Of a DNA stretch of 64,000 nt, positions 16,955-26,820 are shown one piece after another. The stretch's first letter is position 1. The number at the start of each line of letters is the position of its first letter. The position numbers and the translations under genes are program-made. Source of the DNA: Roseiflexus castenholzii DSM 13941 (GTDB lineage: Bacteria; Chloroflexota; Chloroflexia; Chloroflexales; Roseiflexaceae); contig NC_009767.1 in NCBI RefSeq assembly GCF_000017805.1, positions 3,596,001 through 3,660,000 on the forward strand, in the 5' to 3' direction. The notes under the pieces were generated by a model. It worked only from the letters and a program-made list of their open reading frames with translations. It had not been told where the DNA came from and made no database searches.

Positions 16955-17755
16955 ATGAGTCAGTCGGAGCGAATACTGCTGGTGGACGATGAAGCCAACA
17001 TTCGGTTAACGCTAAGCGCCATGCTGACACGCGCTGGCTATGATGTGACGACTGCTTCCGGCGGGGCTGAGGCGATCACGCTCCTCGAAGAGCAAACGTT
17101 CGATCTTCTGATTGTTGATCTGAAAATGCCCGGCGTCGACGGCATGCAGGTGGTGACATCCGCACGCGCGCATCATCCGGATGTGCCGATCATTATCCTG
17201 ACGGGGCATGGTTCGCTCGAAACCGCCATTGAAGGGTTGCGCCACGGCATCTTCGACTATCTGTTGAAGAATACCGAGCCGGCAAAAGTGCTCGAGCGCG
17301 TCCAGGCGGCGTTGCAGGCGCATGCTGCCGAGCAGCGGCGACGCACGCTTCTGAATGCCGTTGAAGCCGCCGTTCAGGAATTGCGTGGCTCAGTTGCCGC
17401 AACTGCCGAGACGCCTCCGGCGCCCCAAACCGAGCGCACGATCGTCATTGGTCAACTGCAACTCGATACGTGGCGTCAGGTTGCGACGCTTGGCGGACGC
17501 ACATTGGCGTTGACGCCGACTGAGTTCCGGGTGCTCCTCTGCCTTGCGGAGCACGCCGGCACGATGCTGTCGTACAGCCAGTTGGTGAAGTGCGCTCAAG
17601 GATACGATGCCAGCGATCTGGAGGCGGGCGAACTGATCAAACCCCACATCCATCACCTGCGCCAGAAACTGGAGCCCGATCCCAGTTCGCCGCGCTATAT
17701 CCTCAATGTGCGCGGGAAGGGGTATCTTCTCGCCGTCAACAACGAATCCTCATAA
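16955..17755 (+). CDS. Response regulator with winged-helix output
   Basis: A 266-residue regulator. The receiver (residues 4-120) has acidic DDEAN, the phospho-acceptor Asp in LLIVDLKMPGVDGMQV, Thr in IIILTGHGS and, unusually, an LKN triad (YLLKNTEPAKV) where most have K-P. A linker leads to a PhoB-like winged helix (about 155-262: LTPTEFRVLLCLAEHAGTMLSYSQLVKCAQG, LIKPHIHHLRQKLEPD, VRGKGYLL). A GGGGGA site precedes the ATG. No histidine kinase is adjacent, so it is an orphan regulator. Confidence 0.92.
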   Translation: MSQSERILLVDDEANIRLTLSAMLTRAGYDVTTASGGAEAITLLEEQTFDLLIVDLKMPGVDGMQVVTSARAHHPDVPIIILTGHGSLETAIEGLRHGIFDYLLKNTEPAKVLERVQAALQAHAAEQRRRTLLNAVEAAVQELRGSVAATAETPPAPQTERTIVIGQLQLDTWRQVATLGGRTLALTPTEFRVLLCLAEHAGTMLSYSQLVKCAQGYDASDLEAGELIKPHIHHLRQKLEPDPSSPRYILNVRGKGYLLAVNNESS

Positions 17756-18094
17756 TACTCATCAGGGGCATCCCGCGCGCGCGGCGCTGTAATCTCCCCG
17801 CTCCCGCGCGCGGGAGAGATGCGGGGGGTGAGGGGATTGCTTCGACCGACGCAGCCGGTCGCGCCATGACCGCGCACCCCGGCACGCCCACAGGAGGAGG
17901 ACCCGCGCGCGGCGCTGTAATCTCCCCGCTCCCGCGCGCGGGAGAGATGCAGGGGGTGAGGGGATTGCTTCGACCGGCTGCGCCGGTCGCGCCATGACCG
18001 CGAACATCGCCACACCGCCGCAGGACGGACCCGCGCGCGCGGCGCAGCGCCCTTCATTCATTCAGTCCAATGGTTGACCGTCGGGTACGGGCTT
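17756..18094. other. Non-coding gap with hairpin-rich direct repeats
   Basis: This gap lies between the response regulator (plus) and the aminotransferase (minus), and is nearly filled by the direct repeats described separately. No gene is seen. Confidence 0.6.
17772..18050. repeat. About 130-bp direct repeat, two copies plus a fragment
   Basis: Two near-identical units start at about 17772 and 17902 and a truncated third at about 18029. Each unit contains the perfect stem CTCCCGCGCGCGGGAG and ends with CGACCG...CGGTCGCGCCATGACCGCG. The copies differ mainly in GACGCAGC versus GCTGCG and in one base of a G run. They would form strong hairpins on either strand. Confidence 0.85.
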
Positions 18095-19183
18095 CTAGAG
18101 CAGCGATGCCAGGCGACGCATGCCTTCATCGATCTGCTCCGGCGTTACGGCACAGAACGGCAGGCGCACAAAACGTTCGCCATCCGGCATCGGGCCCTCG
18201 TCAGGATCGGCGAAGAACGCCTGCCCCTCGGTCAGCACCAACCCGATCTCCTTCGCGCGCGCAACAAGATTGCGAGTGTTGGCGTCAGCCGGAAGGGTCA
18301 CGCTCACGAAGAAGCCGCCATCCGGCTCAGAAGCGACGACACCCTTCAGATAGCGACGCACGGCGCTCATCATCGCCTCCCAACGCGGTCGGTACAGTTC
18401 CTTCAACCGCTCGATGTTCGGCGCCATCCACCCACGCCGGATGAATTCGGCAACCGCCGCCTGCGTCGGCAGCACCGGCGACAGATAGGTGTTTTCACCT
18501 TCCTTCGTCACCGCCGCCGCCAGCGACGACGGCGCAACCATGTACCCAACACGCATGCCGGGGCTGAGGAGTTTACTGAACGATGTGATAGTAATCACAC
18601 GATCCGGATTGATCGCGCGCATCATTGGCACACTGTCGCCGCGGTAACGGAGCAGGCGATAGGGAATATCTTCAATAACCCAGAAACCGTACCGGTCGGC
18701 AATCTCCAGAATGGCGCGCCGTTTTTCCAGCGATGTTGTGACGCCCGCCGGGTTCTGGAAGTCGGGCACGGTGTAGAGAAATGCTGGCGTCTGGCGTTTG
18801 ACCTCCGCTTCCAGGCGCGTTACATCGAGACCGTCCCTTTCGAGCGGAATGCCGACCACGCGCGCGCCGCGACGCCGAAACGTCGTGATTGCCCGGTCGT
18901 AACTCGGCTGCTCGGTCAGGACAGTCGCACCGGGACGAACCAGATGCGCCGCCAGCAGGTCTTGTAGTTGCAATGATCCGTTGGCGACCATGATTTCATT
19001 GTCGTTGACGCCATACTCGGCGGCGAGCAACGCCCGCAGCGGCGCGTAGCCGGGCTGTTGACCGTACTGGAGCACAACTGCTGCATCGGACTCGACTGCT
19101 GTTGCCAGACATTCAGCGATCTGCGCCGTCGGAAATGCGTCGGTTGGCGGAACGCCACGGGTGAAAACAATGGTGTCGTGCAT
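18095..19183 (-). CDS. PLP-dependent aminotransferase (fold type I, LysN/2-aminoadipate-like)
   Basis: A 362-residue aminotransferase. The PLP Lys is in TSFSKLLSPGMRVGY, the pyridine-binding Asp in WVIEDIPYRLLRY, and the ring-stacking region is near TEQPSYDRAI. YTVPDFQNPAGVTTSLEKR matches the subgroup related to LysN and MocR C-terminal domains (2-aminoadipate or aromatic substrates), but no GntR DNA-binding domain is present. A GGAAGGA site precedes the ATG. Exact substrate is not identifiable. Confidence 0.9.
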   Translation of the reverse strand: MHDTIVFTRGVPPTDAFPTAQIAECLATAVESDAAVVLQYGQQPGYAPLRALLAAEYGVNDNEIMVANGSLQLQDLLAAHLVRPGATVLTEQPSYDRAITTFRRRGARVVGIPLERDGLDVTRLEAEVKRQTPAFLYTVPDFQNPAGVTTSLEKRRAILEIADRYGFWVIEDIPYRLLRYRGDSVPMMRAINPDRVITITSFSKLLSPGMRVGYMVAPSSLAAAVTKEGENTYLSPVLPTQAAVAEFIRRGWMAPNIERLKELYRPRWEAMMSAVRRYLKGVVASEPDGGFFVSVTLPADANTRNLVARAKEIGLVLTEGQAFFADPDEGPMPDGERFVRLPFCAVTPEQIDEGMRRLASLL

Positions 19184-19333
19184 TGATCCTTCCTTTGGTT
19201 AAGAGATTACCACCCAGGATTGTGAAGAATTCTACAACATATCCGCATGGATGTGTATACTAAAAGTGCTGGTTCTTTGTGATGAACCGCACAAGGTTAC
19301 CGCCAGTCTACGACATTCTAGAAGGGGGACATC

Positions 19334-19549
19334 GTGCTGCCTGTCAACGAAAGCGTCTTTGACCGCGATATTCGCCTCGGCATTGGTCTGTTGTTGTTCC
19401 TGTTCGGCTTCTTCGGACTGACCGGCATCTGGCAAATTGTCCTGACCGTCGTTGCGGTATTGCTGATCCTCAGCGCGGTTACCGGTTTCTGTCCACTCTA
19501 CGCGCTGCTCCATGTCCGAACGACATCTTCCAGACAGAGCGACAGGTAA
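19334..19549 (+). CDS. Small YgaP-type (DUF2892) membrane protein
   Basis: A 71-residue protein starting with GTG after AAGGGGG. The N-terminus VNESVFDRDIRLGIGLLLFL and two hydrophobic helices (about 14-32 and 35-51) followed by GFCPLYALL match the DUF2892 family, whose motif includes the Cys-Pro-Leu-Tyr turn. The function is unknown; related domains occur fused to rhodaneses. A clear terminator follows. Confidence 0.88.
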   Translation: MLPVNESVFDRDIRLGIGLLLFLFGFFGLTGIWQIVLTVVAVLLILSAVTGFCPLYALLHVRTTSSRQSDR

Positions 19550-19576
19550 TGTCACCACCTCCACGGCGAGGAGAAG

Positions 19577-19604
19577 GGAGGGCGAATGCCCTCCGCTTTT
19601 TATT
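19577..19604 (+). terminator. Rho-independent terminator
   Basis: The stem GGAGGGC/GCCCTCC with a GAAT loop is followed by GCTTTTTATT. It lies just after the DUF2892 gene. Confidence 0.85.
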
Positions 19605-19622
19605 GTGCCGAATCGAGCGAGC

Positions 19623-19735
19623 CATGTCATTCCGAGCGAAGCAAAGTATCTTGTCCGCTGCCGGAACCCTTTGCTTCGCCCGGGTAGCCGACAGCGCCTG
19701 TTTTCCGCGCGCGACCATGAGTGAAGTCTTGTTGA
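19623..19735. repeat. Degenerate fragment related to the dispersed repeats
   Basis: Begins TGTCATTCCGAGCGAAGC, close to the 22-bp unit of element copy 1, and contains an imperfect inverted match AGCGAAGCAAAG / CTTTGCTTCG. The terminal inverted repeats of the full element are absent. Confidence 0.5.
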
Positions 19736-19739
19736 ACGA

Positions 19740-20558
19740 CTAAACCCACCGGGCAATCATTGCATCGATCCGCGCCGAAGGCTCGTGCATCGTGTCAGGG
19801 CTGGGGTGGTCATTGATCCAGCGCTGCAAACGACGCGCCGCCTCCGCATGAAGATCGTCCGGCAACACCCAGCAACTGCTATACATCCGCTCCTGGTACC
19901 GCTGCGCCACGGACCGCACACTCTGCGGCGACTGACGGTAGGTGAGCAGCGTCGCGCGCTCTACGGTTGCGCCAGACGCTTCGAGATGCGACTGAAACCG
20001 CTCATCCAGACCATGCGGAGCGCTCTCGCGTCGCTGGTCCGGCGGAACGTTCAGTTCATCCAGGATGGCTGACCATGCCTGCTGCACCTGCATGCGTGGC
20101 GCAGGAGGATCGCCGTCCTGTTCGTTGCGTTCATCACTGAGCAGCACAATAGCGCCCCCTGGGTGCAGAACGCGGCGTACTTCGTTCAGCGTCCATCGCC
20201 AATCTGCCACCAGATGGAGCACGTGCGCCATGATCACAGCATCGAATGCCGCATTTGCCGCCGGCATATGCATCACATCGCCGCACACCAGGTACGCCTG
20301 ATGGACGCGCCCATCGAGTTTCTGGCACAGTTGCCCCATCATACGCCGCGCGAGATCAACGCCGACGTAGAAGTATCCCTTCTCAATAAAGGGAAGCGCG
20401 ATACGCCCTGTTCCGATGCCCGCTTCGAGTAACCGCGCGTGCTGGCTCAACTGAAGCGTTGCAACCAGCGCATCGCGCAACTGTTCGGCAACCCCCGGCG
20501 GATAGCCGCGGGTTGCGTCGTAGTAATCGACAGCACGGTCGAATGAAATGCCTGGCAT
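19740..20558 (-). CDS. Class I SAM-dependent methyltransferase
   Basis: A 272-residue methyltransferase starting at MPGISF (AGGA just upstream). The SAM-binding motif I is LLEAGIGTGRIALPFIEKG, motif II VGVDLARRMM, and motif IV FDAVIMAHVLHLVADW, followed by a post-motif VLHPGGAIVLLSDERNEQD. The N-terminal YYDATRGYPPGVA is common in small-molecule (ubiquinone/menaquinone-like or phospholipid) methyltransferases. Substrate is not identifiable. It lies convergent to the DUF2892 gene and has no operon partner. Confidence 0.88.
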   Translation of the reverse strand: MPGISFDRAVDYYDATRGYPPGVAEQLRDALVATLQLSQHARLLEAGIGTGRIALPFIEKGYFYVGVDLARRMMGQLCQKLDGRVHQAYLVCGDVMHMPAANAAFDAVIMAHVLHLVADWRWTLNEVRRVLHPGGAIVLLSDERNEQDGDPPAPRMQVQQAWSAILDELNVPPDQRRESAPHGLDERFQSHLEASGATVERATLLTYRQSPQSVRSVAQRYQERMYSSCWVLPDDLHAEAARRLQRWINDHPSPDTMHEPSARIDAMIARWV

Positions 20559-20848
20559 AGCGTCCTGTATCCTGTGTCCGGTCTCCAGTAAATACACAAA
20601 TGCGCATAAAGATGCACAAACACATCAGCGCCCAACGACTGATAGGACGACGAGAAGGACCATATCTGAGCAAAGCGAAGAATCCCGTCTCACACGCTGC
20701 CGAGACCCTTCGCTTCATCTGCGGCGCCGAAAGCGCCCGGTTTCTGCATACCACGAGGGTGAAGTTGCCGAGTGAGACGAATCCTCACCTTCAACGTCGC
20801 GCCCTCTGCGCCTCTGTACTCCCACCGGCGTGCAAACGCTTCTCACAC

Positions 20849-23800
20849 TCAGCGTCCAGATCGTTCCTCATCACACTCTTCTTCCGGCAACGGCAAACGC
20901 GGTCGTTCACCAAATTCCGGCAGCCGGGGTGGATTGTCGTTCATCAGACGCAACACTTCGGCTATCGCGCGGTCGAGTTGCGGGTCGGCGCCGGCCACAT
21001 AATCCTGTGGCCGCATCTCGACTTCGATATCCGGCTCGACGCCATGGTTCTCCAACTGCCAGCCAACCTCCGCCGACCAGAAAGAAAACTCTGGCTGGGT
21101 TGTCACCCCGCCATCGATGAGCGTGTCACGTGGATGAATACCGATCACGCCGCCCCAGGTGCGCTTGCCAATCAACGGCCCGAGTTTCATCATCTTGAAG
21201 ACATGGCTGATGATGTCGCCATCGGAACCGGCCGCTTCATTGATAATTGCCACCATTGGTCCCATAATCGACTCGGGCGGATAGGGCGCCGGTTCACCCC
21301 AGCGCGAGACATCGTACCCCAGGCGTTTGCGCGCCAGTTTCTCGGCGACCAGCGGCGACACAAAGCCGCCTGCATTATACCGCACATCGACGATTAACCC
21401 CTCGCGTGCGACTTCGGCAAGGAAGCCGCGATGGAACTCGGCGTACCCGAACGCCTGCATATCGGGAATGTGAATATACCCGACACGCCCATTCGTTGCC
21501 TCGTGCACGATCGCGCGATTGCGCTCCACCCACTCGCGGTAGCGCGCCTGCGTATCGTCATGGAGCGCCTTTACTGTCACTGCGCGGAGTGTTCCATCGG
21601 CTTTCCTGAACGTCAACAACACATCGCACCCTGCCTGATTGACCAGCACCTCATGCGGCGAGACGTCACGCCCGACGCGCCAACTGCCGATCGCAATCAA
21701 GCGATCACCTGGCGCAATATTGACGCCGGGGCGCGCCAGCGGCGAACTGGCGCGTTCGTTCCACACATCGCCGGCGACAATGCGCTCGACGATATAACTG
21801 TCGGTTTCAGCGTCATAGCGCAGATCGGCGCCCAATTTCCCCAGACTGTACTGCGGTTCCGGGCGATAATCGCCGCCATACTCGTAGGTGTGTGAGGTGC
21901 CCAGTTCTCCCTGCATCTCCCACAGAAGATCGGAGAACTCGCCGCGTGTGGCGACTCGATCAAGCAGCGGCAGGTAGCGATGGTAGACGATGAGCCAGTT
22001 CACCCCCGACATATCCGGCGTCCAGAAGTGGTCACGCTGCAACCGCCAGGCTTCGCGATACATCTGCACCCACTCAGCAGGCGGCGAAATCATCAATTTG
22101 ATGCGCGCCAGATCGACCCAACCGCTCTTCCGCCCCGGCTCGCTACTATTGTCCTTTGGCCTTTCACCTGCCTTGACCACGCGCACCCGGTTACCGGCAC
22201 GATACATCAGCGTCTTTGAGTCATGGGAAAGAGAGAATGCAGACACGCCATCGATCAACGTTTCGCTACTGAGCGTCTCGAAATCGTACACATCGAGACG
22301 CCCGCGCGCAACCGCCGAGTCGCCCGGCATCCGGGATAGACCGAGCGCGCTTTCGACCGGAAACACCGTGAAGAGCGCCTTGCCGGGGATACCCGCTATC
22401 TGCCGGTATCGTCCGACCGGCAGCGGAAATGCCACAATCCGATTGGCAATTCCCTCCAGATCAATGGTCATCATCGGCTCGGATTTTGTCGTTCCTTGTG
22501 CTGCTCCCTCAGCACCCGGCGCATCGCCGCCCGTCTCACCGGCAGGTTTCGCCTCGCCAACCGATGGCTTGGGTGTCGCCTGATCGAGCGGATGTGGTCT
22601 CGGCACGAAGGGCGAGCGCAGGTTGGCGCGCAGCGTCACCAGGAATGGGCGCGTGCCGCGCGGGAAGCCAAGATCGAAGTGCATGTCGTCATAGACCGGA
22701 TCGAAATCGCGGGACGAGATGAAGTAAAGATATTTGCCTTCTGGATCGAACGCGGGCGACCGATCAACCAGAACCGGTCGGGTGACCGGCGTGATGGTCC
22801 CGGTCGCAACCTCGCACACCTTAATGATCGAGGTCTGCCCCGTCTCCCAAAAGCCATACGCCAGCCAGCGTCCATCCGGCGACCAGGCAATGCCCAGCAT
22901 CGAGGCATATCGACTCCGATCGAGCAACCGCACGGTGCGTTCAGTCAGATCGACCAGCAGCAATTCATTTCGATTGTTCGCAACCGCGACGAGCGGCGCT
23001 TTGGGAGAAACCGCAAGTGCCATAGGACGCCCAATGTCGAGACCTTCCAGGCGCACCGGTGCATCAAACGGGGAAAGAGCCGCATCCACAGCAGCGGCAT
23101 CTGACGCTGCCGCTCTTTGTCCGCCATTACTGAACGCAACTGAATGGATTTCGAGCGTCTCCTCGCCAACTGCATCGCTGACCACCACAATGCGTCGGCC
23201 ATCGGGCAGCCAGTCAGCCAGGCGATAGCGCACAGCGCCGGGATCGCCGTGCTGCAAGACGGCGCCTTCCCAATTGCCGAAGGTAAACGGTTTGCCACGC
23301 ACGATTGCGGCAAGCGAATGACCTTCGGGATGCAACGCAACGCTCTGAAGGAAACGCGCCGGATCGACAAAACGACGCTTCCGTTGCGTTCGCGGGCTGC
23401 GCAGTTCAACCTCGATCCTGCGCGATGTGTTGGTTGCGGGATCGAACAGATACAGATCGGCGCCGGCGTGATACACAATCCGCCGTCCGTCGGTGGAAGG
23501 AAAACGAGCGTAGTACTCGCGGTGCCAGGTGTGGCGTTGCAGGTCGTCGCCCGTCGGCAGGCAGGAGTAGAGATTGCCGACTCCTTCGTGGTCGGAAACA
23601 AAGTAGATACGCTCGCCCACCCACAGGGGAATGGCAATATTGCCGGGCAGCGCAATCAGGCGCCGCCATTCGCCGGTTCCGTCTGGATCGATCCACACAT
23701 CGCCGGTACGCCCGCCGCGATAGCGTTTCCAGCGCGCCGGGTCGCTTTCGTTGCGCCCAATCACAGCACCTCCGGTTGGACCATACGAGATCGTAACCGC

Positions 23801-24202
23801 CGGACCCGTCGGCAGGAGGCGAGGCTCGCCACCGTCGGCACGAATAGCATAGAGCAATGCCATCCGTGAAAAGGGAAGGCTGGCGGAACTGGCAAACAGT
23901 ATCTCACGACCATTGCGACCCCAGCCGCAAACACGCATGGTTGCGCCGAGGAACGTCAGACGACGCGCCTCGCCGCCTTCGGCGGGCATCACAAATACCT
24001 CGCCGGGTCCTTCGTCGCGTCCGACGAATGCCAGAAGGGCGCCATCCGGCGACAGCGCCGGCGACTGAACGCTGCCGGGATTGGCGGTCAGCCGCCGCGC
24101 CACGCCGCCCGACGCCGGAACCGTCCAGAGATCGTCTTCGCAGACGAAGACAACGGTATCGTTGTGAATGGTTGGCCAGCGGTAGTATCCTTGTGGAGCC
24201 AT
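20849..24202 (-). CDS. Tricorn protease homologue (S41 family)
   Basis: A 1117-residue protein with Tricorn architecture. Two beta-propellers (N-terminal, with YRWPTIHNDTVVFVCEDDLWTV and repeated W/SPDGRWLAYG-type blades) are followed by a mixed helical region, a PDZ domain (about 770-860: LGADLRYDAETDSYIVERIV ... GDRLIAIG) and a C-terminal S41 serine-peptidase domain. That domain contains VGYIHIPDMQAFGYAEFHRGF and the nucleophile Ser in INEAAGSDGDIISHVF, then GKRTWGGVIGI. The Tricorn protease degrades peptides made by the proteasome or other ATP-dependent proteases. No signal peptide is seen, so it is probably cytosolic. A Thr/Ala-rich insert (about 555-585) lies between the propellers and the helical part. 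It is divergent from the peptide-importer genes 630 bases away, which may hint at linked peptide metabolism (inference). Confidence 0.93.
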   Translation of the reverse strand: MAPQGYYRWPTIHNDTVVFVCEDDLWTVPASGGVARRLTANPGSVQSPALSPDGALLAFVGRDEGPGEVFVMPAEGGEARRLTFLGATMRVCGWGRNGREILFASSASLPFSRMALLYAIRADGGEPRLLPTGPAVTISYGPTGGAVIGRNESDPARWKRYRGGRTGDVWIDPDGTGEWRRLIALPGNIAIPLWVGERIYFVSDHEGVGNLYSCLPTGDDLQRHTWHREYYARFPSTDGRRIVYHAGADLYLFDPATNTSRRIEVELRSPRTQRKRRFVDPARFLQSVALHPEGHSLAAIVRGKPFTFGNWEGAVLQHGDPGAVRYRLADWLPDGRRIVVVSDAVGEETLEIHSVAFSNGGQRAAASDAAAVDAALSPFDAPVRLEGLDIGRPMALAVSPKAPLVAVANNRNELLLVDLTERTVRLLDRSRYASMLGIAWSPDGRWLAYGFWETGQTSIIKVCEVATGTITPVTRPVLVDRSPAFDPEGKYLYFISSRDFDPVYDDMHFDLGFPRGTRPFLVTLRANLRSPFVPRPHPLDQATPKPSVGEAKPAGETGGDAPGAEGAAQGTTKSEPMMTIDLEGIANRIVAFPLPVGRYRQIAGIPGKALFTVFPVESALGLSRMPGDSAVARGRLDVYDFETLSSETLIDGVSAFSLSHDSKTLMYRAGNRVRVVKAGERPKDNSSEPGRKSGWVDLARIKLMISPPAEWVQMYREAWRLQRDHFWTPDMSGVNWLIVYHRYLPLLDRVATRGEFSDLLWEMQGELGTSHTYEYGGDYRPEPQYSLGKLGADLRYDAETDSYIVERIVAGDVWNERASSPLARPGVNIAPGDRLIAIGSWRVGRDVSPHEVLVNQAGCDVLLTFRKADGTLRAVTVKALHDDTQARYREWVERNRAIVHEATNGRVGYIHIPDMQAFGYAEFHRGFLAEVAREGLIVDVRYNAGGFVSPLVAEKLARKRLGYDVSRWGEPAPYPPESIMGPMVAIINEAAGSDGDIISHVFKMMKLGPLIGKRTWGGVIGIHPRDTLIDGGVTTQPEFSFWSAEVGWQLENHGVEPDIEVEMRPQDYVAGADPQLDRAIAEVLRLMNDNPPRLPEFGERPRLPLPEEECDEERSGR

Positions 24203-24834
24203 GCTTCCCTCGTAAAGTCTATGGTATCAGCGCCGGTCGAATCGCAGGAGAGCAGCGCGCTCTGCCACTCACCTTCCACACTCATAGCAGTGTAGCACAT
24301 ATGGCGACTGCTGGTTCGACGCCATGCATGACCATCGTGGCACCGGGGTATCCATCGCTGCGCACCCAGGCACGGCACCGCTCACGGGTCATTGCCACGC
24401 AGTCGTTCGCGCGCACCACTATGCAGTGGCTAATGAATCGAGCGGGAAGCACGGACGCCATCCATTGCCCGCCAACCCGCGTGCATTCCCGCGCATCCGT
24501 GAGCGTGTGAGGGCGCCAATGCGCCACGTGCCTGTCAGTCCGTCAAACCTCTGTCCATTCACGAAGCGTTCTCTACTTAACCTGGCATTGACAAGCGATC
24601 CAGGTAGTGTTATTATTTCTTCACTCTTCGCTTCAGGTGGTTGCTCCCGACAATGATTGTCATAGCCGTTTCTGTTGGCGTCCAGGAAGTCGCCATTGCG
24701 CTTGAAAGGCGTTGTTTTGCCATATCCAGGAATGCAGTCGATTGCCTGATTGTCGCTCCGGCAACGAAGCTAAACGCTTCCAGGCGTCTTAGCGATAGAC
24801 TCTCCTTATTTCGATGGGAAAGGAACGATAGCGC
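24203..24834. other. Divergent intergenic region with a strong promoter
   Basis: This region lies between the Tricorn homologue (minus) and the peptide-binding protein (plus). The first 380 bases show no recognisable feature; the remainder holds the importer promoter and a leader of about 210 bases with no obvious riboswitch fold. Confidence 0.55.
24588..24616 (+). promoter_or_regulatory. Sigma-A promoter of the peptide importer operon
   Basis: A perfect TTGACA, a 17-base spacer and TATTAT. Transcription would begin near 24624, leaving an unusually long leader of about 210 bases. Confidence 0.75.
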
Positions 24835-26727
24835 ATGACAGACAACAAACGACGACTGACCCGGCGAACATTCCTGCGCGCTGCGGCTATCGGCATTGGT
24901 TCAGCGACACTTGCCGCCTGTGGCGGCGGCGGCGGCGCCACTGCTCCTACAGCGCCGCCCGCAACGGTTCCTCCGCCGACGACCGCTCCAACCCTCGCGC
25001 CGGTGCAACCCACGCCGCCTCCGACGACAGCCCCCGCGCCCACGACTGCACCAGCCAGCGCCGTGACCAACTCGCTCGGCGTCACCCTGCCGGCAAACGC
25101 AGCGCCGCTTGAGCATCAGGCATTTGTCGTCTACTTCGACATCACTGCCGACTTCACCAGCCCCAATCAGATGGAGACGATCTACAAGTCGGGAGGGTTT
25201 GGCAGCATCACCAACCTGACCGGCGATACGCTCGTGCGCCTGAATAAAGATTTTCAGGTACAACCGGCTGCTGCGCTTTCGTGGTCGTCGGATGAAACCG
25301 GCAAGGTCTGGACGTTCAACCTGGACCCCAACCTGGTCTGGAGCGATGGCACACCGGTGACAGCCGAAGACTTCGTGGCGACCTTCCGCTACGCTGCCGA
25401 TCCGAAGCATGCCTGGGATTTCGCCTGGTACTACAGCGCACCCGGCGCAATCAAGAACTGGGACAAGTGCGTTGCTGGCGAACTGCCGCTGGAAGAGCTT
25501 GGCGTGACCGCCAAAGATGCCCATACGCTGGTTATCGAAACCGAAACGCCAGCCCCTTTCTTGCCCGCAAAACTGGTCTACAGCGAGGTGTTGAGCGCCG
25601 CAAAACTGAAGGAATATGGTTCTGGTCTCTATACCGCCGATCCGGCAAAGACGATTTCGTGCGGACCGTACCTGCTGAAAGAGTTCAAGCCGGGCGAGCG
25701 GGTGGTCTTCGAGATCAACCCGACGTACAAAGGCACCAACCGCCCGCGCATTGAGCGTGTCATCCAGATCGCTGCGCGACCGGAAGCCATGTTCGCCGGG
25801 TATCAGGCAGGCGAGGTGGACCGCGTGACCGGAGAGCAGTTGCAGACTGCCGATAACGAAATCATTGCCCGCGACCCCGAACTGTCGAAACAGGTGCGCC
25901 TCACTGCTGCCGATTTCCGCACGGACTACCTCTTCTTCGACTGCCAGAACCCGCCGTTCAACGACGTGCGGGTGCGCCAGGCGTTCAGCCACATCATCGA
26001 TCGTGACACGCTGATCAAGACGATCATCACGCCGACGCAAGGCATCCCGGCATACTCGTTCCTGATGCCGGGATTCCCGGCGTCGAACTCCGAAGGGCTG
26101 AAGGATATTCAGCGCTACGATCCCGAACGTGGCCGCGCGCTGCTGAAGGAAGCCGGCTATGAGGGAGGCAAGGGCTTCCCCAAACTGACCCTCTGGCTGC
26201 GCAACGAACCGCAGATTCGCCAGGCGCTCGCAGCGGCGATTGCGGCGGCGATCACGCAGGAGTACGGCATCGAAGTCGAGGTCTCGAACAAAGAGTTCAA
26301 GACCTTTATGGACGCGCTCAACGCCAAGCCGACCCAGATTCAGTTCGGTATGGTGTCGTATGGCATCGACTTCCTCGATCCGTCGAATATGCTCGGCGTC
26401 TGGCTCAGCACGGGGCGCCACAACTGGTTCAACAAGAAGTTCGACGAGATGGTGCTGAAAGCGGCAGAGATGACCGATCAGGAAGCGCGCATCAAAATCT
26501 TCCAGGATGCCGAACGGTTGCTCTGCGAAGAAGCGCCGGCGGTCTTTATCTATCACCGCACCGTTGCCGATATCTACAAGCCGTATGTCGTCGGCGAGTG
26601 CTTCGAGCCGAACATCGCCGGATTCGCCGGATTGCAGTGGCCCGGCTTTACATCGATGAGCGACTCACTCCAGACGCTGTACATCAGCGATGAAGTGACA
26701 AAATATCGCAAGGCGCCGCCGAAGTAG
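24835..26727 (+). CDS. ABC transporter substrate-binding lipoprotein, family 5 (peptide type)
   Basis: A 630-residue extracytoplasmic binding protein. The N-terminus has a Tat-like twin-arginine motif (TRRTFLRAA) followed by a hydrophobic stretch and the lipobox LAAC at about 28-31. A Gly run and a Pro/Thr linker (about 40-80) space it from the membrane, and the mature domain is of SBP_bac_5 type (NLVWSDGTPVTAEDFVATFRY is the family signature). This family binds oligopeptides, dipeptides, nickel or sugars; the peptide role is the default guess. Two matching permease genes follow. No ATP-binding subunit is in the window. Confidence 0.93.
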   Translation: MTDNKRRLTRRTFLRAAAIGIGSATLAACGGGGGATAPTAPPATVPPPTTAPTLAPVQPTPPPTTAPAPTTAPASAVTNSLGVTLPANAAPLEHQAFVVYFDITADFTSPNQMETIYKSGGFGSITNLTGDTLVRLNKDFQVQPAAALSWSSDETGKVWTFNLDPNLVWSDGTPVTAEDFVATFRYAADPKHAWDFAWYYSAPGAIKNWDKCVAGELPLEELGVTAKDAHTLVIETETPAPFLPAKLVYSEVLSAAKLKEYGSGLYTADPAKTISCGPYLLKEFKPGERVVFEINPTYKGTNRPRIERVIQIAARPEAMFAGYQAGEVDRVTGEQLQTADNEIIARDPELSKQVRLTAADFRTDYLFFDCQNPPFNDVRVRQAFSHIIDRDTLIKTIITPTQGIPAYSFLMPGFPASNSEGLKDIQRYDPERGRALLKEAGYEGGKGFPKLTLWLRNEPQIRQALAAAIAAAITQEYGIEVEVSNKEFKTFMDALNAKPTQIQFGMVSYGIDFLDPSNMLGVWLSTGRHNWFNKKFDEMVLKAAEMTDQEARIKIFQDAERLLCEEAPAVFIYHRTVADIYKPYVVGECFEPNIAGFAGLQWPGFTSMSDSLQTLYISDEVTKYRKAPPK

Positions 26728-26820
26728 GGGCAGATGCTCCATTGGGTTTCCTGCCGGGGCGGGTCTCACAGCCGCTCCGACAGGACGCTCAATCAGGTCT
26801 CGTGGCAAACGGAGTGGATT

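Noticed and set aside
24901..26556. Minus-strand open frame of about 550 codons opposite the peptide-binding protein
   Set aside because: The plus strand encodes a clear family 5 binding protein; the opposite frame has no recognisable features.
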